NCBI GenBank assembly: GCA_015478945.1
Contig: JABUQX010032417.1
Location: forward strand, 17,501 to 30,000
DNA: 12,500 bases
Reading direction: 5' to 3'
From: Trachelipus rathkii
Lineage: Eukaryota; Arthropoda; Malacostraca; Isopoda; Trachelipodidae
The translations under genes and the position numbers were made by a program. Positions 8,937 through 12,500 of the stretch are shown here, piece by piece. The notes below the pieces were generated by a model that was not told the origin of the DNA, searched no databases, and worked only from the letters and a program-made list of their open reading frames with translations. Numbering within the stretch: the first letter of the stretch is position 1; each line of letters starts with the position of its first letter.

Positions 8937-9360
8937 AGTATTATTATTATCAGTTATATTATTATTGCTATTGTTATTGATTATTATTATCAGTTTTTTA
9001 ATATATTAATGTTGTTCAATGATTATTATGTTTTAATTTATTATTATAATCTTCATTTTCTATTAGTTTTTATTCATTATTTTGTGTTTTATTATTATAT
9101 ATTTATTATTATTATATATTATTATTATTTATATTATTATTATATATTCATTTTATTATTATTATTAATGCATTATCATTATCAATTATCATTATCATTA
9201 GTTATTATTATTATTAATTATATTATCTATTAATTATTATTATTATTATTATTATTCATTATTAATTATTATTATATATTATATTATTATATTATTATAT
9301 TATTATAAACTACTATTATTATTATTATCTATTATTAATTATTATTATTATTATTATTAG
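8937..9360. repeat. Degenerate (TTA)n region
   Basis: Imperfect TTA/ATT and ATC words are interspersed with TATATTATT and short T-rich pieces. The frame 9009-9233 (Y/I/L-rich) is a repeat translation. The right end is a clean TTA run leading into a TAG block. Confidence 0.85.
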
Positions 9361-9460
9361 CTAGTAGTAGTAGTAGTAGTAAGTGGTAGAAGTAGTAGTA
9401 GTAAGTAAGATAATAGTAGTAGTAGTAGTATTTGTAAGTAAGTGTTAGTAGTGGTAGAAG
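9361..9460 (+). repeat. (TAG)n / (GTA)n block
   Basis: The repeat unit changes from TTA to TAG at about 9360 (TTATTAGCTAGTAG). TAGTAG runs alternate with AAGTGG, AAGTAAG and GTAGAAG variants. It is complementary to the CTA/TAC block at about 9799-9872. Confidence 0.85.
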
Positions 9461-9497
9461 ACACGTCAAGTAGGTTTAGTATTTTGTTATACAGCTA

Positions 9498-9594
<97 letters not shown>

Positions 9595-9605
9595 TTATTA
9601 TTATG
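9498..9605. repeat. (TTA)n microsatellite, long clean run
   Basis: An almost uninterrupted TTA/ATT run of about 95 bases (roughly 30 units), the cleanest trinucleotide run in the window and therefore likely the most length-variable. Confidence 0.94.
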
Positions 9606-9679
9606 AGCGACATTGTCAACATAATCTACAAGCAAACATTTCTTCAGCCGTTTTTTAACCTTTTCACATTATGTTTTAG
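9606..9679. other. Short unrecognised unique island
   Basis: A small non-repetitive stretch between two TTA runs, with no frame or motif. Confidence 0.45.
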
Positions 9680-9717
<38 letters not shown>

Positions 9718-9785
9718 CTATTATTATTATTATTATTCATTATTATTATAATCCTAGTTCATTTATTATTATTATTATTATTTGT
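9680..9785. repeat. (TTA)n microsatellite
   Basis: Three ATT runs are separated by AATCTATT, TTCATT and ATAATCCTAGTTC interruptions. Confidence 0.9.
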
Positions 9786-9798
9786 TATTTAATTATAT

Positions 9799-9872
9799 TA
9801 CTACTACGTACTAGCTACGTAACACTCTACTACTACTATAGCTCTACTACTACTACTACTACTACTACTACT
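9799..9872 (+). repeat. (CTA)n / (TAC)n block, inverted relative to the TAG block
   Basis: CTACTA units include a clean run of about 27 bases near 9844-9871. An internal TACGTACTAGCTACGTA segment (about 9805-9821) is nearly self-complementary. The block is the reverse complement in kind of the TAG block at 9361-9460, about 340 bases to the left. Confidence 0.85.
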
Positions 9873-9879
9873 TACATAC

Positions 9880-10062
9880 AATTATTATTATTATAATTAT
9901 TATTATTATATTATTAAATTATTTATTATTAATTATTATTATTATATTATTATGTATTATTATTATATTATTATATATTATCTATTAATTATTATACTAT
10001 TATTATTATTATTATTTATTATTATTATTTATATATTACATACTACTAATACTACTATTATT
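9880..10062. repeat. Degenerate (TTA)n region
   Basis: ATT runs with frequent ATATT and AATT slips, ending with ACTACTAATACTACTATT near 10037-10055. Confidence 0.87.
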
Positions 10063-10280
10063 TGTTAATTTGAATCAATTTTAGTACGGATGTTTAAAAA
10101 AATTTCACATCCATTTAGAATGGCATCTCAGCGGCACTTAGGAATGCCACTAAGGTCAGTTTATTGGATACCTAATTTCTTTTTCTTTTTTCCGTGACTT
10201 TGAAATATTTATGAAATATATATACAGTCATACTAGACTTGTGCGAATCTTAACTAAGGAATAGTTACTTTTTTGTAATT
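10063..10280. other. Unique sequence with two short inverted repeats
   Basis: About 220 bases of mixed composition. Two small potential hairpins are visible: GGATGT (10088-10093) with ACATCC (10107-10112), and TGGCAT (10121-10126) with ATGCCA (10144-10149). No protein motif or known RNA is recognised. Confidence 0.45.
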
Positions 10281-10679
10281 ATAATATATATAATATATAT
10301 ATAATATATAGTAGATATAATATATATATATATATATATAATATATAATATATATAATATAGCTATATAGTACTATATATAGTATATATATATATGATAT
10401 ATAAATATATATAAATTTCATAAACCCCCCCCCCTATATAGTATATATATATATTAATATATATACTATACTTATATATATATATAGTATATTATAGTAT
10501 ATATATATATATATATATAACTATACTTCATATATAATATATATATATATATTATATATATCTATATGATATATATATGATATATTATATAATATATATA
10601 CTATTATAATATATATATAATAGTATATATATATATTTTACTATATATATAGTATAAATATATATATATATAATATATA

Positions 10680-10727
<48 letters not shown>

Positions 10728-10755
10728 TATATATATAATATATATTTATATATTG

Positions 10756-10787
<32 letters not shown>

Positions 10788-10830
10788 GAAAGATGTATAT
10801 ATATATATATATAGTATTATATATTAGTTT
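10281..10830. repeat. Long (TA)n tract with a C10 run
   Basis: About 550 bases of TA repeats with slips (AGTA, GATATA, ACTA). At 10425-10434 a pure C10 homopolymer sits inside the tract, flanked by ATAAATTTCATAAA and TATATAGTA. The minus-strand IYIY frame 10585-10833 is a repeat translation. Confidence 0.9.
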
Positions 10831-10900
10831 CAAGGTTAATATGGTTGAAAAGGAAGTTAATAAAAGAAGTGAGTAATCTAGAACTCATTTACTTCGATTC

Positions 10901-11149
10901 TTGTCGGTTTCGTGTCTGTCTGTCTGTCAATTTCAACCTTTCCTTTCCTTCCTTCTACAAAGTGTTCTCATTAACCTTGTTCTGAAAATAGGGGGCGAAC
11001 CCCCACTCGACTATTTTATTATCGTCCATGTAACTTCTATTCTTCACAAATTCTTCGAATTTTTTCTTAATATGATGTGGAACCATCTTCAGTCTTTTAA
11101 TCTTATATCTCGGATCGCCAATATGGGCTTCGTAAGTAGCGCTCTATAA
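10901..11149 (+). pseudogene. Open segment of the reverse transcriptase: fingers region
   Basis: This is the longest uninterrupted coding piece of the element (82 codons, no ATG at the left end, so it is a fragment rather than a gene with its own start). Residues about 21-35 correspond to the loop before the DYRP box, 37-38 are the DY of that box, 44-53 VTSILHKFFE is the best match, and 61-70 leads into the QYGFR box. The QYG box itself is read in the next frame from 11110, so a frameshift lies between about 11100 and 11110. Confidence 0.7.
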
Positions 11150-11150
11150 G

Positions 11151-11439
11151 TGATCTTCTTGATCTAATGGTAATCTTCTTGTTCTAATGGTGATCTACTT
11201 GCACAAATGTTTGCCTGTTGCCGCCCACAATGGAAATGGTAATCTTCTTGTTCTAATGGTGATCTTCTTGCTCTAATGGTAATCTTCTTGTTCTAATGGT
11301 GATCTTCTTGCTCTAATGGTAATCTTCTTGTTCTAATGGCGATTTTCTTGCTCTAATGGTGATCTTCTTGTTCTAATGGTGATCTTCTTGCTCTAATGGT
11401 AATCTTCTTGTTCTAATGGTGATCTTCTTGCACTAATGG
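11151..11439 (+). repeat. 20-bp minisatellite inside the reverse transcriptase pseudogene
   Basis: Two clean units and one diverged unit occupy 11151-11210. A 29-base odd segment (11211-11239) follows, then ten contiguous 20-bp units at 11240-11439. The two main unit types are TAATCTTCTTGTTCTAATGG (A) and TGATCTTCTTGCTCTAATGG (B), and they mostly alternate, giving a 40-bp higher-order pattern. The first unit continues the reverse transcriptase reading frame (AGT GAT CTT CTT GAT CTA ATG = SDLLDLM, family GDLL), so the unit derives from the element's own coding sequence. Twenty is not a multiple of three, so expansion scrambles the frame and must post-date loss of function of this copy. Confidence 0.93.
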
Positions 11440-12177
11440 TGATCTTCCTTCCTCTCTTTCTAACTCCTGGTTCTCTTATCTTCGACTTTTCTGGGAATCT
11501 TTGGTTTGGAAGCCGTGCTTATCTAAAACGTTCAACAGAGTTCAGGCGAAAGCTTTAATTTATAAATTTTAGTTATTTTGGTTGTTGGAGAGTTCTCTTT
11601 GAATTCCGTTCCGACTCTCTCATAGGGGTTGTTATGAATGGCCACGGATAATCCTTAAAATTTATCGATGATGTTGTTCCTCAAGGTTTTTGCTTTATCT
11701 GTTCCTTTCCTTCCCTTTATCACTTATCTACAACTTTGCTAATGACTTCCGCCCTACTTTTATTTAGAGTTGTACTCAATATCATATATAAAAACTAAGA
11801 CTATAAGGATTTTATGGAGCAACTAAACTCGGATATTTCTGTCATTTCTAAGTGGGACAGAAAAATGTTTTTGCTTTCAATACCTCAAGAACTGAAACCT
11901 TTCATCTAAATACTTAACATAACCTTGGCTACAAGGAATATATCTTCGAAAAACATTTCTCAAATTATCAACTATTCTTAATATTTATGTCGGTCTCGTC
12001 TCTTCAACAAAACAGGCTTTCATGAGGTTAAATGGACTGAGGCTCATTCAATCTTTATTAAAACCAATTCAGCTTCATGTTGTTGGTGGTGGTCATTGTT
12101 GGTCATTGCAAGCTTTTATATCTGCACTAATTTCATTCATGTAACATCTTTCGAAAAGTAAGAGGAAGTACAGCGTC

Positions 12178-12461
12178 TTGGACTCCTTCCTCACTGACTT
12201 TTCAATCTTTTATAATCATCAAACTACTGCATCACTCTATATTTATGCTAATGATATTACAACTGACATTACTCATCTAACCTCCCTAATACAAATATTA
12301 TCTCTTTTGAAGAGATCTAGTGTGACGTCACTCACACAGTTTCACCCTATCCATGTCCAACTGTGACAAAATAATTATAAACCTGCAAACTCTTTATTTC
12401 ATATAGTGCCAAGTCTTCTTGTAAAATCTGGAACAGGTTTCCTTCTTCCTTCGGCATTCCA
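12178..12461 (+). pseudogene. C-terminal tail of the reverse transcriptase pseudogene
   Basis: The frame 12178-12366 begins at TTG and reads FLTDFSIFYNHQTTASLYIY, then HPIHVQL before a TGA. In related elements this region reads LTD...LSHRR..ASLSIFYRYF...HPY.VQL. After the stop the frame moves; KIWNRFPSSFGIP at 12423-12461 corresponds to the LWN.LPSSVFP box close to the end of the protein. The protein end and the 3' tail should lie just beyond the window. Confidence 0.7.
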
Positions 12462-12500
12462 AGAACTCAGTATTAAACTGAAGGATGTCATTGTCACTTT

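Larger units (their letters stand above)
10901..12500 (+). pseudogene. Jockey-like non-LTR retrotransposon reverse transcriptase, decayed; runs off the right edge
   Basis: Short reverse-transcriptase motifs appear in the expected order but in shifting frames. The frame 10901-11149 carries the fingers region: SVLINLVLKIGGEPP (family: K-K-G-D), DYF, then VTSILHKFFE (family: LTSILSKVFE) and NHLQSFNLIS. At 11110-11169 SDRQYGLRK-stop-RSISDLL matches SDHQYGFR...STGDLL. Motif A at 11516-11557 reads CLSKTFNRVQAKAL. SDSLIGVVMNG at 11610-11642 precedes DDVVPQG at 11667-11687. FAND at 11735-11746 replaces FADD/YADD. LNSDISVISKW follows at 11823-11855, and TTASLYIYAND...HPIHVQL (12178-12366) and WNRFPSSFGIP (12429-12461) form the C-terminal tail. 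In-frame stops, frameshifts, lost catalytic aspartates and a short VPQG-to-FAND spacing show it is dead. A 20-bp minisatellite interrupts it at 11151-11439. Any endonuclease domain would lie left of 10901, where only TA repeat is found, so the copy is 5'-truncated or replaced there. The reverse transcriptase call is secure; the exact clade is less so. Confidence 0.8.

Noticed and set aside
10585..10833. IYIY minus-strand frame
   Set aside because: It is a translation of a TA tract.
10991..11004. Perfect small hairpin GGGGGCGAACCCCC
   Set aside because: It falls inside the reverse transcriptase fingers coding segment (the G-G-E-P-P residues) and is explained by that; there is no terminator context in a eukaryotic sequence.
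11151..11439. CRISPR-like repeat array
   Set aside because: Units are head-to-tail 20-mers without spacers and derive from retroelement coding sequence; this is a minisatellite.

Overview
This looks like eukaryotic, repeat-dominated, intergenic DNA, most likely from a decapod crustacean such as a penaeid shrimp or crab. The host call is an inference from two things: very dense (TA)n and (TTA)n microsatellites, and decayed non-LTR retrotransposon reverse transcriptases of a style I associate with decapod and other arthropod genomes. I see no intact host gene, tRNA, rRNA, CRISPR array or prokaryotic operon. Most long open frames here are stop-poor translations of simple repeats (IYIYIY, YYYY, LFLF) and carry no information.

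Layout. Bases 1-1070 are an unusual GC-rich, cryptically simple block made of a few shuffled words (GCTGGC, CTACG, ACGCC, GCCATT), broken by a (TA)n tract. Bases 1070-3550 alternate (TA)n, (GATA)n, CA-rich and (TTA)n tracts with short unrecognised unique stretches. Bases about 3830-4520 hold, on the minus strand, the C-terminal part of a dead non-LTR reverse transcriptase. On that strand its downstream flank runs into a (TAA)n tract at about 3550, as expected for a retroelement 3' tail. Bases 4520-5300 are unrecognised. Bases 5300-7870 are long (TA)n tracts, separated by an AT-rich region (about 6010-6650 and 6770-7020) in which a GCTACATCA word recurs at irregular, often 35-45 bp, spacing, suggesting a very diverged satellite. 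Bases 7873-10060 are a pyrimidine tract followed by trinucleotide, 6-bp and 9-bp arrays, including two (TAG)n/(CTA)n blocks in opposite orientation. Bases 10060-10830 are a short unique piece and another long (TA)n tract with a C10 run.

Bases about 10901-12500 are the best supported gene-derived sequence: a plus-strand, Jockey-like non-LTR reverse transcriptase pseudogene, broken by stops and frameshifts, recognisable from the fingers region through motif A, the VPQG box, a FAND version of the catalytic FADD box, and the C-terminal WNRFPSS region. It is interrupted by a 20-bp minisatellite (11151-11439) whose unit is itself a piece of the reverse transcriptase coding sequence, so the satellite appears to have grown inside the element.

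Nothing here acts together as a pathway. I found no evidence for a new functional system. The points of interest concern repeat birth: a minisatellite seeded in a retroelement ORF, a microsatellite next to a retroelement 3' end, stepwise unit replacement in a 9-bp array, and possible cryptic satellites. All family assignments are by eye, without database search.
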